NCBI GenBank assembly: GCA_021847625.1
Contig: JAJZQK010000191.1
Span: 1-6,647 of the forward strand
Direction of reading: 5' to 3'
Length of the DNA stretch: 6,647 nucleotides
From: Chloroflexota bacterium
GTDB lineage: Bacteria; Chloroflexota; FW602-bin22; JAMCYS01
Shown here one piece after another: positions 1 to 6,098 of the stretch. Made by a program: the position numbers and the translations under genes. The notes beneath the pieces were generated by a model. That model had not been told where the DNA came from. It made no database searches and saw only the letters and a program-made list of their open reading frames with translations. How positions within the stretch are numbered: the stretch's first letter is position 1; each line of letters starts with the position of its first letter.

Positions 1-19
1 GATCCAACGTTATCTGTAG

Positions 20-38
20 GGGCGAACGGCGTTCGCCC
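20..38. repeat. Short perfect hairpin GGGCGAAC-ggc-GTTCGCCC
   Basis: Positions 20-27 and 31-38 are perfect 8-bp inverted arms around a 3-base loop. It lies about 85 bases beyond the uppP stop codon. Palindromes of this GGGCGAAC type are common dispersed intergenic elements in GC-rich genomes. There is no T-run beside it, so a terminator role is not supported by sequence alone. Confidence 0.6.
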
Positions 39-58
39 TCCGGCCACGCACTGGATGG

Positions 59-78
59 ATTCCCGCTTCCGCGGGAAT
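59..78. repeat. Short perfect hairpin ATTCCCGC-ttcc-GCGGGAAT
   Basis: The arms at 59-66 and 71-78 are perfect 8-bp inverted repeats with a 4-base loop, 43 bases past the uppP stop codon. The hairpin could stop or stabilise the 3' end of the leftward PBP-uppP transcript, but no U-tract follows on the minus strand. The sequence resembles the widely dispersed 'GATTCCCGC...GCGGGAATGACGG' intergenic repeat, so it may simply be a repeat-family member. Confidence 0.55.
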
Positions 79-121
79 GACGGAACCGGCCGGCCGTGCA
101 GCAAGCATAACGCCGGACTAT

Positions 122-970
122 TTAGCCGCCGACGAGGGCGATGGTGCCCAGGACGGCGCAGTAGACGGCGAACGGCAGCAGGGCGTTGACCTCGTGCGTC
201 CGGAAGTAGCGCATGAGGAAGGCCGTGCTGAGGTAGGCGACGACCCCGGCGACCACTGCCCCCACCAGGATCGGCTCCACCTGCGAGGCGAGTTCCAGGC
301 GCCCCAGCTTGGGTAATTCCAACACCGCCGCTGCCAGGATGATTGGCGTCGACAGCAGGAAGGCAAAGCGCGCGGCCGCCTCGTGGGCCAAGCCGACGGC
401 CAGGCCGCCGACCATCGCCGCCCCGGAGCGCGAGAACCCCGGCAGCAGGGCGATCGCCTGGGCGAGGCCGATGGTCAGGGCCTCGCTCGGCCGCAGTTGG
501 GCGAGGTCTTTGGAGCGGCTGCGCCGTCTCAGCCAATCGCCCACCAGCAGCATGACGCCGTTGAGGACGAGGAACAGGGCGACGGCCTGGTACTGGCCGA
601 AGAGCGCCGCCAGACGTTTCTCCAGAAGGAGGCCGAGGATGCCCGCCGGGACGGTCCCCAGCACGAGCATCGCCAGCATGTGGCGGCTGCTCGGGGCAGC
701 CTGCGTGATCTGGGTAACCGGGCTGGGCAGAAGACCCTGCAGCAGCTCCCACCAGTCCCTCCAGAAGTACAGGGCGAGGGCGACCGCCGTCCCCAGGTGG
801 AGCGCGACGAGGAACGGCAGGAAGGCCTCGGAGGTCGTGTCCATATTCCAACCGATCAGGCGAGGGACGACGACCGAGTGGCCCAGGCTGCTGATCGGGA
901 AGAGCTCGCTGATGCCTTGCAGCACGGCCATCACTAACGCCTGAACGAGCGTGATCTGATTCTGAATCAT
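122..970 (-). CDS. uppP: Undecaprenyl-diphosphatase (UppP/BacA family)
   Basis: This integral membrane enzyme dephosphorylates undecaprenyl pyrophosphate to undecaprenyl phosphate, recycling the lipid carrier for peptidoglycan and other wall polymers; overexpression of the family gives bacitracin tolerance. The 282-residue length is usual. The first family motif is at residues 18-31 (QGISELFPISSLGH), with the acidic Glu22 and His31; Leu29 replaces the usual Thr of SSTGH. The second motif is PGFSRSG at 177-183, with the conserved Arg181. The protein is hydrophobic throughout, with several helices (for example 100-117, 128-145, 205-218, 234-253 and 264-280). The ATG start is supported by a strong AGGAGGG (981-987 on the plus strand) ten bases upstream. 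It follows the PBP gene on the same strand by 42 bases, so the two are probably cotranscribed and act on the same carrier cycle. Annotation is confident. Confidence 0.95.
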   Translation of the reverse strand: MIQNQITLVQALVMAVLQGISELFPISSLGHSVVVPRLIGWNMDTTSEAFLPFLVALHLGTAVALALYFWRDWWELLQGLLPSPVTQITQAAPSSRHMLAMLVLGTVPAGILGLLLEKRLAALFGQYQAVALFLVLNGVMLLVGDWLRRRSRSKDLAQLRPSEALTIGLAQAIALLPGFSRSGAAMVGGLAVGLAHEAAARFAFLLSTPIILAAAVLELPKLGRLELASQVEPILVGAVVAGVVAYLSTAFLMRYFRTHEVNALLPFAVYCAVLGTIALVGG

Positions 971-980
971 TAAGAGTGCG

Positions 981-987
981 CCCTCCT
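981..987 (-). promoter_or_regulatory. Strong ribosome binding site for uppP
   Basis: Read on the minus strand this is AGGAGGG, ten bases before the uppP ATG. It lies in the 42-base gap after the PBP stop codon. uppP therefore has its own efficient initiation site even if it is cotranscribed with the PBP gene. No separate promoter is visible in the gap. Confidence 0.75.
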
Positions 988-1012
988 CGGGTTCGTCATA
1001 GGTTAACGGCGA

Positions 1013-3193
1013 TCAGTTGCCACTACTCGGGTTGGCCGTCGGCGTAGCGGCCGGCTCGGTCGGCAGCAAGTACACGCTACAGACGGGCGTCTTGCCCTCT
1101 ATGTAGACGTCCTGCCGGCCGCACACCTGGCCCTGGCGGATCTTCGACGGCATCGGGAACTCCCTGATCGGCATGTCCTTGATCGCATCTTCCATGTAGT
1201 TGTGCCAGATGACGCCCGCCGCGGAGACGCCCTCCACGTTGAGCATCGGCGTGTTGTCGGCGTTGCCCACCCAGACGCCCGTCACCAGGTCTGTCGTGTA
1301 GCCCATCGTCCAGGCGTCGCCCCGATACTCCGTCGTGCCGGTCTTGGCTGCGTTGGGATGCGACAGCTCCAGGTAGCTGTGGCGCCCGTAGGTCAGGACG
1401 CGCGAGGTGTCGTCGGAGATGGCGGCCGTGATGAGGTAGGCGTACTCGGCCGGCACCACCTGCAGCGGCGGCTGGGGCGTGTGCTCGTAGAGGACCTTGC
1501 CCGTGTGATCGACGACTTTCTTGAGGATCACTGGTTCGCAGGGGGCATAGCCCGGTTTCAGCTGGTCCCGCGGCACCTTGGCGCCAATCATCTGGCCGTT
1601 GTTGGCGAATACGGTGTAGGCGAACGTCTCATCGAGGAGCTTCACCTCTGCCGCGCCGAGGGTGAGGGCCAGGCCGTAGTCCTTGGCGGGCTTGTTGATC
1701 GTGGTGATGCCGAACTTGTGCACGGTGTCCAGCATCGCCGGGACGCCCTCGTTCGACAGCAGCATGACGGCGGGTATGTTCAGCGAAGAGGCCAGCGCCA
1801 CGCGCAGGGGCACGACGCCGTTGAACAGGTAGTTCCAGTTATGAGGGCAGTAGGGCGGCGCCCCCGGCGGCCGCGGGAAGCAGGTCGGCGCGTCGTTCAC
1901 CAGGCTGGCCGGCACGTAGCCGAGCTTCTCGAAGGCCGTGATGTAGTTGAACGGCTTGATGCTCGACCCAGGCTGGCGAGGCGAGACGGCCATGTTGATC
2001 TGGCCGCTGATCGAGTTGTCGTAGAAGTTCGGGCTGCCCACCATCGCCAACACCTCGCCCGTGTGCGGGTCGATGGAGACCAGCGCGGCGTCGGTGGCGT
2101 GCACGTCCTTGAGCTGCGATAGGCGCTCCTGGACCCGCTGGGTCGCGAAGCCCTGCTTCTGCAGATCGAGCGACGTCGTCACCCGCAGGCCGCCGTAGTA
2201 GACCTGGTCGTGGCCGAAGCGGTCGATCAGGAGCTGGCGCACGTAGAGGGCGAAGTGCGGCGCCTCGTCGAAGTGCGTCCTCTCGGCATCCAGGTAGATT
2301 GGCGTGCTCTTCGCCTGCTCCGCCTCCGCCTCGGTGATGAAGCCGTACTTGACCATCTGGTCCAGGACGTAGGTCTGCCGCTGCGTGGCCAGTTCGGGGT
2401 TCTTGTAGGGATCGTAGTCGCTGGGCGCCTGGGGCAAGCCGGCCAACAGCGCCGCCTCCGCCAGGTTGAGGTCCTTGGCCGACTTGGCGAAGTAGGTGCG
2501 CGAGGCCGCTTCCACCCCGTAGGACTGGTTGCCGTAGAAGACCTCGTTCAGGTACATCTCGAGGATCTTGTCCTTGGGGTACTGCGAGGCCAGCTGGGTC
2601 GACACGATGATCTCTTTTATCTTGCGGCTGTAGCTGCGGTCCTGCCTTTCCTGGGCGGTGAAGACGACGTTGCGCACCAGCTGCATGGGCAGGGTGCTGG
2701 CGCCGCTCACGATGCCGCCGTGCTGTAGGTTCAGCAGCACGGCGCGACCGATGGCCACGGGGTCGAAGCCCGGCTCGGTGTAGAAGTTGGGGTCTTCCGC
2801 GGCCAGCGTGGCCTCCCTGAGGAGCGGCGACATCTCGGCCAGCGACACGACTATCCGGTGACCCACGTTGGGGTCGTAGATCTCGTCCAGCAGGTTGCCG
2901 TTCCGGTCGTAGACCAGCGTGCTCTGGGGGACCGGCTGGCTGAAGATCAGCCCCACCGCCGGCAGCTGGCTATCGTAGTAGGCGTAGACCGCGTAGGCGA
3001 CGGCCCCGCCGCCGGAGGTCATGAGCAGGGCAGTGGCGAGGACGAAGGCGACGGCCACGCGGGCGGCCCGAACGTGGCGCCGCTCGTGCCAGGGGAAATG
3101 CCGCTCGCCGTACACCAGGGGTTGGTGCTGCAGGCGTCGGCGCGTCGCCCTCACGTTCGTGCTTCTATCCCTTCTGTAGAACCAATTCCGCAT
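1013..3193 (-). CDS. Class A penicillin-binding protein (PBP1A type; bifunctional transglycosylase/transpeptidase)
   Basis: This protein polymerises lipid II into glycan strands and cross-links the peptides outside the membrane. The chosen start gives 726 residues: an Arg-rich cytoplasmic tail (1-45), one membrane anchor (about 46-72), a GT51 glycosyltransferase (about 95-265) and a transpeptidase (about 365-670). GT51 motifs are AAEDPNFY (131-138, catalytic Glu133), GASTLPMQLVRN (164-175) and KIKEIIVSTQL (191-201, Glu194). Transpeptidase motifs are S410-S-I-K413, S470-L-N472 and K617-T-G619. The start was chosen because an AAGGGTGA precedes this ATG by four bases and the next residues form a normal cytoplasmic tail. 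A 74-codon in-frame extension to 3415 has no motif and crosses the dyad repeat. Unusual points are Pro169-Met170 where TQ is typical in motif 2, a Cys438/Cys449 loop before the SxN motif, and a Cys691/Cys705 pair before a Pro/Thr/Ala-rich tail. It is transcribed ahead of uppP. Confidence 0.95.
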   Translation of the reverse strand: MRNWFYRRDRSTNVRATRRRLQHQPLVYGERHFPWHERRHVRAARVAVAFVLATALLMTSGGGAVAYAVYAYYDSQLPAVGLIFSQPVPQSTLVYDRNGNLLDEIYDPNVGHRIVVSLAEMSPLLREATLAAEDPNFYTEPGFDPVAIGRAVLLNLQHGGIVSGASTLPMQLVRNVVFTAQERQDRSYSRKIKEIIVSTQLASQYPKDKILEMYLNEVFYGNQSYGVEAASRTYFAKSAKDLNLAEAALLAGLPQAPSDYDPYKNPELATQRQTYVLDQMVKYGFITEAEAEQAKSTPIYLDAERTHFDEAPHFALYVRQLLIDRFGHDQVYYGGLRVTTSLDLQKQGFATQRVQERLSQLKDVHATDAALVSIDPHTGEVLAMVGSPNFYDNSISGQINMAVSPRQPGSSIKPFNYITAFEKLGYVPASLVNDAPTCFPRPPGAPPYCPHNWNYLFNGVVPLRVALASSLNIPAVMLLSNEGVPAMLDTVHKFGITTINKPAKDYGLALTLGAAEVKLLDETFAYTVFANNGQMIGAKVPRDQLKPGYAPCEPVILKKVVDHTGKVLYEHTPQPPLQVVPAEYAYLITAAISDDTSRVLTYGRHSYLELSHPNAAKTGTTEYRGDAWTMGYTTDLVTGVWVGNADNTPMLNVEGVSAAGVIWHNYMEDAIKDMPIREFPMPSKIRQGQVCGRQDVYIEGKTPVCSVYLLPTEPAATPTANPSSGN

Positions 3194-3197
3194 GAGG

Positions 3198-3205
3198 TCA
3201 CCCTT
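3198..3205 (-). promoter_or_regulatory. Ribosome binding site that sets the PBP start
   Basis: Read on the minus strand this is AAGGGTGA, a gapped match to the anti-16S complement AAGGAGGTGA, four bases before the ATG at 3193. It supports the 726-residue start over the longer in-frame start at 3415. Confidence 0.6.
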
Positions 3206-3224
3206 AGTACTGCAGTACTGCAGT
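3206..3224. promoter_or_regulatory. Tandem dyad repeat (AGTACTGC x2.4), probable operator upstream of the PBP gene
   Basis: Two full copies and a partial copy of the 8-mer AGTACTGC occupy 19 bases. Because the unit alternates AGTACT and CTGCAG, the block contains a perfect 14-bp palindrome (3206-3219) and a perfect 16-bp palindrome (3209-3224). It is directly upstream of the PBP ribosome binding site, where a repressor could block transcription or an RNA hairpin could hide the start. TACT...AGTA dyads loosely resemble BlaI/MecI/CopY-type operators, but the match is not close and no such regulator gene is in the window. No convincing -35 element was found next to it. Confidence 0.5.
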
Positions 3225-3474
3225 TCTCGTGTTGGGGCCGGGAATGAGGGGACGCTGCCTCCGGAAGCGCCACGAGCTAGGATCCGGCCTGGCAGGTCCC
3301 CCGAGCGGGCTTGGCTGCCCGCAAGTCTCGGACCGAGGTACGGGTGAGGGTAAGCGGCCGCTGCCACCACCGCCTCTACCCCACCCGCGTTACCACTCAC
3401 CCGGCCCCGGTCCAAGAGGCCCAGATCGGCGGCAGGCCGTCCAGCGCCATTCCGGCGGCAGACTGCTTGCCGTC
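3225..3474. other. GC-rich noncoding leader upstream of the PBP gene
   Basis: These 250 bases between the dyad repeat and the miniature element contain no gene I can support. Open frames are present on both strands but have biased composition, no motif and no good ribosome binding site. A 14-base stretch at 3385-3398 looks superficially like a T-box 3' motif on the minus strand but lacks the rest of that structure. If the PBP promoter lies near the miniature element, this region would be a long 5' leader. Confidence 0.4.
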
Positions 3475-3481
3475 TAAATAA
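3475..3481. repeat. Left 7-bp direct repeat TAAATAA (target-site duplication)
   Basis: TAAATAA here abuts the left end of the inverted-repeat element and is repeated exactly at 3604-3610, flush with the right end. Such an AT-only heptamer is rare in this GC-rich window, which favours a real target duplication over chance. Confidence 0.6.
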
Positions 3482-3603
3482 CAGTAGTTACGCGGTGGGA
3501 GTCGGATCAACCGCGGAGGGTGCAGAGAATAGGGAGAATGCCCGACTCCTTCCGTCTCCTCCGCGTTCTCCGCGGTGAAAACCCGTCCACCGCGTAAGTC
3601 CTG
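3482..3603. mobile_element. 122-bp miniature inverted-repeat element (MITE-like)
   Basis: The terminal inverted repeats are 17 bp long, at 3482-3498 and 3587-3603, matching at 15 of 17 positions with an identical 11-base core TTACGCGGTGG. An inner 9-bp perfect pair, ACCGCGGAG (3510-3518) and CTCCGCGGT (3568-3576), would extend the fold into a long stem. An alternative pair is GGAGTCGG (3498-3505) and CCGACTCC (3542-3549). Direct repeats TAAATAA flank both ends flush. It encodes no transposase and would have to be moved in trans. The left half recurs at 6485-6548. The interior belongs to the widespread 'ACCGCGGAG...CGCAGAG' class of intergenic repeats that produce spurious ORFs translated as NAEE-like strings. 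Confidence 0.65.
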
Positions 3604-3610
3604 TAAATAA
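3604..3610. repeat. Right 7-bp direct repeat TAAATAA (target-site duplication)
   Basis: This is an exact copy of 3475-3481 directly abutting the right terminal inverted repeat of the miniature element. Confidence 0.6.
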
Positions 3611-3740
3611 TAGCGACTGCCGCGATGGGGTCCGCCCGGGGCCGTTGGCAAGCGGATTGATGCCGCCTGCCGCCGACCTCTCCATGGCCTCTCTCCCGGC
3701 CGTCTCACCTATCTCCTAATGCAGGCACCGGACCATGCCC

Positions 3741-3784
3741 CTTATGCAACCCTAATCTGCACCTTAAGGGAACCTTAAGGATGG
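3741..3784 (+). promoter_or_regulatory. Four-unit 11-bp direct-repeat array (Pho-box-like), upstream of the response regulator
   Basis: The block divides exactly into four 11-base units: CTTATGCAACC, CTAATCTGCAC, CTTAAGGGAAC and CTTAAGGATGG. The CTTAA-type core returns once per helical turn, which is the geometry bound by PhoB/PhoP/OmpR-class dimers. The core resembles the published cyanobacterial Pho box (PyTTAAPyPy units with 3-bp gaps). The last two units are also CCTTAAGG palindromes, so they could be read in either direction. The array ends 53 bases before the -35 candidate at 3838 and 117 bases before the regulator start, consistent with autoregulation. A matching array lies downstream at 6099-6142. 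Confidence 0.65.
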
Positions 3785-3791
3785 GCGGTGA

Positions 3792-3814
3792 GACCGGCAA
3801 TTCGGTCGCCGGTC
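3792..3814. repeat. Inverted repeat GACCGGC/GCCGGTC between the array and the promoter
   Basis: The 7-bp perfect arms at 3792-3798 and 3808-3814 are separated by nine bases. It lies between the 11-bp array and the -35 candidate. It could be another protein site or chance in GC-rich DNA; the sequence does not decide. Confidence 0.3.
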
Positions 3815-3837
3815 CAGGCGGGCAACTGGCGCCTCGA

Positions 3838-3867
3838 TTGGAACGAGCGAAGGGGCGATGCTAAAAT
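3838..3867 (+). promoter_or_regulatory. Candidate promoter of the two-component operon
   Basis: An extended -10 element TGCTAAAAT (hexamer TAAAAT at 3862-3867) follows TTGGAA (3838-3843) with an 18-bp spacer. The -10 differs from consensus at one position and has the upstream TG; the -35 is weak at 4 of 6, as often seen at activator-dependent promoters. Transcription would start near 3874, giving a leader of about 28 bases containing GAGGTGA (3892-3898) before the ATG at 3902. Confidence 0.55.
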
Positions 3868-3901
3868 GAACTTAGGACCCCAATGCCTGGTGAGGTGAGA
3901 A

Positions 3902-4603
3902 ATGGTGGCCAACCGTATCCTGGTTGTCGACGACGATGCCCTAATGCGCCGCGGCCTCACCTACAGCCTGGAACGGGCGGGATACGAGGCAAGCGCCGCC
4001 GCCAGCGCCGAGGATGCGCTGGCCATGGCCCGCCACGACCGCCCCGACCTCGTCCTCCTCGACATCGGCCTGCCGGGAATGGACGGGCTCGACGCCCTCC
4101 GCCTCTTCCGGGACCACCTGGGGGTGGCGGTGATCCTCCTTACCGCGCGGCGGCGCGAGCTCGACCAGGTGCTGGGCTTGGAGCTGGGAGCCGACGATTA
4201 TGTCACCAAACCCTTCGACATGGATGTCCTCCAGGCGCGCATCAAGGCCGTGCTCAGGCGGGTGCAGCCCGCCCCGGCCGCGGCCGACCAACCCGACCGC
4301 CTCGTGGTGGGCGACCTGGCCGTCGACCCGGGTGCCCACACGATCGCGGTCGGCGGGCGCCCCGTGGAGCTGGCGCCGCGGGAGTTCGACGTGCTCTACA
4401 CGCTGGCCCTGTCGGCGGGGCGGGTCGTCTCCGTGAACGACCTACTGACACGGGTCTGGGGCCCCGAGTACGGCGGTCAGACGGGTATCGTCTACGTGCA
4501 TATCCGCTGGCTGCGCGAGAAGATCGAGGAAGACCCTCACAATCCGTGCCGCATCGTGTCGGTACGCGGCGTGGGCTACAAGTACGTGCCGCGGGAACCG
4601 TGA
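3902..4603 (+). CDS. OmpR/PhoB-family response regulator
   Basis: This is a cytoplasmic DNA-binding regulator activated by phosphotransfer from its partner kinase. Of the 233 residues, 1-120 form the receiver: acidic triad Asp10-Asp11-Asp12, phosphoacceptor Asp54 (LVLLD), switch Thr81, Tyr100 and the conserved Lys103 in TKPF. After an Ala/Pro linker (about 121-133), residues 134-230 form the winged helix with LAPREFDVL, VWG, VHIRWLREKIEEDP and RGVGYKY, the standard OmpR/PhoB hallmarks. All key residues are intact. The ATG start is supported by GAGGTGA three bases upstream. The stop codon overlaps the kinase start (TGATG), so translation is coupled. Family members bind tandem 11-bp direct repeats, and such arrays occur on both sides of this operon. 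PhoP/PhoB-like function is plausible from those arrays, but the regulon is not known. Confidence 0.95.
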   Translation: MVANRILVVDDDALMRRGLTYSLERAGYEASAAASAEDALAMARHDRPDLVLLDIGLPGMDGLDALRLFRDHLGVAVILLTARRRELDQVLGLELGADDYVTKPFDMDVLQARIKAVLRRVQPAPAAADQPDRLVVGDLAVDPGAHTIAVGGRPVELAPREFDVLYTLALSAGRVVSVNDLLTRVWGPEYGGQTGIVYVHIRWLREKIEEDPHNPCRIVSVRGVGYKYVPREP

Positions 4604-6039
4604 TGCTACGCACTCTACGGCGGCGGTTCATCCTCAGCCATGCCCTACCTGTTCTGCTCGTCATTCCCATAATGGGCGTCGCCCTCGTCTACGTGCTGGA
4701 GACGCAGGTCCTGCTGGCCAACCTCGCCAACGAACTAACGCATGAGGCGAAGCTCGTCGCCAAGATGGCCGAGGGTCAGGAGGGCATCTGGGATGACCCC
4801 CTGGCGGCCGACAGCTTCGTGACGAACGTCGGCGAGGGCCTGGATGCCCGGCTGATGCTCTTGGATCCCATCGGGCGCCTGCTGGCCTCTAGCGACCCGG
4901 CTGACGCCGCCCGGGCCGGCGAGCAGATTGGTTCTCCGGGCCTTGTCGAGGCGGCGGCAGGGCAGATAAGGATAAATACCTCCTACAACTCGCGCCTCAA
5001 CGGCGAGGTAGCCGACGTGCTGCTGCCGGTGACGACCGCGGAGGGGCAGGTCCTCGGCATCGTGCGGCTGACCCACCGCCTGAGCTCCATCTACGCCGAT
5101 TTCCTTCGCTTGCGCTACCTCGTCGCCGGGATATTGGCCGTGGGGCTGATCCTTGGCGCGGGGGTGGGTTGGCTGCTCGCCGTGGACCTGGCTAACCCCC
5201 TGCGCCGGGTGACGAGCGCCGTGGGGACGCTCTCCGGCGACAAGCGTACCGTGCCCGAGCCGAAGGGCGGGCCCGAGGAGGTCGCCCTGCTGGTGCGTAC
5301 CTTCAACTCTCAGGTCGAACAGATCAAGGTCGCCGAGGAGAGCCGCCGCCAGATGCTGGCCAACCTGGTTCACGAGCTGGGCCGGCCGCTGGGCGCCCTG
5401 CAGGCCGGCGTGCAGGCCCTGCGGGGCGGCGCGGATGAGGACGTCGGACTGCGCCGGGAGTTGTTGGCGGGCGTCGATGAGGAACTGAAGAGGCTGAAGC
5501 GTGTCTTGGACGACCTGGCCCAGCTCAACGATCACCTGGTTGGTACGTTACGGCTGTCCCGTCGGCCTGTAGATCTGAGCGAGTGGCTCAGCCACGTGCT
5601 GGCGACTTGGCGCCGGGCCGCCGAGGCGAAGGGCCTGCACTGGGAGGCCATGGTGCCAGCGGACCTACCCACGGCCGAGGTCGACCCCGACCGCCTGGCC
5701 CAGGCGCTCGGCAACCTGCTCAGTAACGCCGTCAAGTACACCCCGGCCGGGGGATTGGTGGCGGTCAGCGCCGGCCAGGAGGGGGACTCGCTCTGGATCG
5801 AGGTGCGAGATACGGGCCCCGGTGTCGCCCCCGAGGAGCAGGCGAAGATCTTCACGGCCTTCTATCGCGGCGCGGCGGCCGGCCGCTTCCCCCAGGGCAT
5901 GGGCCTCGGCCTGACCATTGCCCGCGATTTGGTGCACGCCCACGATGGCTGGCTGGAGTTGGCCAGCAGCCCCGGCCGAGGCACTCGCTTCACCATCCGT
6001 CTGCCCCTCAAGGCCTCGGGCGCCGGCCGTGCTCCGTAG
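4603..6039 (+). CDS. Membrane sensor histidine kinase (HisKA/HATPase), partner of the upstream regulator
   Basis: This 478-residue sensor autophosphorylates on His and passes the phosphate to the regulator encoded just upstream. Its parts are a basic N-terminus, membrane helix 1 (about 10-31), an extracytoplasmic sensor of about 140 residues (32-171), helix 2 (about 173-194), a HAMP linker (about 195-245), a HisKA dimerisation domain (about 246-312) and an HATPase domain (about 355-468). His257 lies in LVHELGRPL. The ATP site shows NLLSNAVKYT (N-box, 371-380), DTGPGV (403-408) and GMGLGL (432-437). The usual HELRTPL is HELGRPL here: position H+4, normally Thr/Asn and needed for phosphatase activity, is Arg261. 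The start is the ATG overlapping the regulator stop codon; no clear ribosome binding site precedes it, which fits coupling. The open frame continues upstream to 3883 but is only a shadow across the regulator gene. The sensor domain was not recognised, so the ligand is unknown. Confidence 0.93.
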   Translation: MLRTLRRRFILSHALPVLLVIPIMGVALVYVLETQVLLANLANELTHEAKLVAKMAEGQEGIWDDPLAADSFVTNVGEGLDARLMLLDPIGRLLASSDPADAARAGEQIGSPGLVEAAAGQIRINTSYNSRLNGEVADVLLPVTTAEGQVLGIVRLTHRLSSIYADFLRLRYLVAGILAVGLILGAGVGWLLAVDLANPLRRVTSAVGTLSGDKRTVPEPKGGPEEVALLVRTFNSQVEQIKVAEESRRQMLANLVHELGRPLGALQAGVQALRGGADEDVGLRRELLAGVDEELKRLKRVLDDLAQLNDHLVGTLRLSRRPVDLSEWLSHVLATWRRAAEAKGLHWEAMVPADLPTAEVDPDRLAQALGNLLSNAVKYTPAGGLVAVSAGQEGDSLWIEVRDTGPGVAPEEQAKIFTAFYRGAAAGRFPQGMGLGLTIARDLVHAHDGWLELASSPGRGTRFTIRLPLKASGAGRAP

Positions 6040-6098
6040 GGCGGGTCCGCGGAAGCATCGGCTCCCCCCGGTCGCCGGCCCAACCACACGCGGCAAGC

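Noticed and set aside
1202..2728. Long plus-strand ORFs antisense to the PBP gene
   Set aside because: They are opposite-strand shadows in a GC-rich gene, rich in Arg/Val/His/Gly, with no family motif. The same applies to the plus-strand ORFs across uppP and the minus-strand ORFs across the regulator and kinase.
3385..3398. Minus-strand GAGTGGTAACGCGG resembling the T-box 3' motif and also the 16S rRNA GAGTAACGCG segment
   Set aside because: Neither candidate has the rest of its structure nearby: no stem I or terminator pairing for a T-box and no flanking rRNA sequence. A PBP gene is also not a usual T-box target. Judged coincidental.
3194..3415. N-terminal extension of the PBP frame to a start at 3415
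   Set aside because: The 74 extra residues have no domain and cross the dyad repeat, while the ATG at 3193 has its own ribosome binding site and begins a normal Arg-rich cytoplasmic tail.
3229..3477. Plus-strand ORF in the PBP leader region
   Set aside because: Low-complexity Pro/Gly/Arg translation, no motif, no clear ribosome binding site, and it ends at the edge of the repeat.
3458..3515. Minus-strand promoter at the miniature element (TTGATC, 18 bp, TACTGT) for the PBP operon
   Set aside because: The -10 matches consensus at only 3 of 6 positions and would give a leader of roughly 280 bases. Not strong enough to list, though transcription-start mapping could revive it.
3397..3708. Minus-strand ORFs spanning the miniature element (also 3488-3685)
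   Set aside because: They read through a mobile repeat and give the spurious NAEE-like peptide typical of this repeat class. The 3685 start has a purine-rich upstream stretch but no recognisable protein follows.
3883..4602. Upstream extension of the kinase frame through the response regulator gene
   Set aside because: The translation is Arg/Pro/Gly-rich with no motif, and the overlapping frame encodes an intact regulator with all hallmarks. This is a GC-driven shadow.
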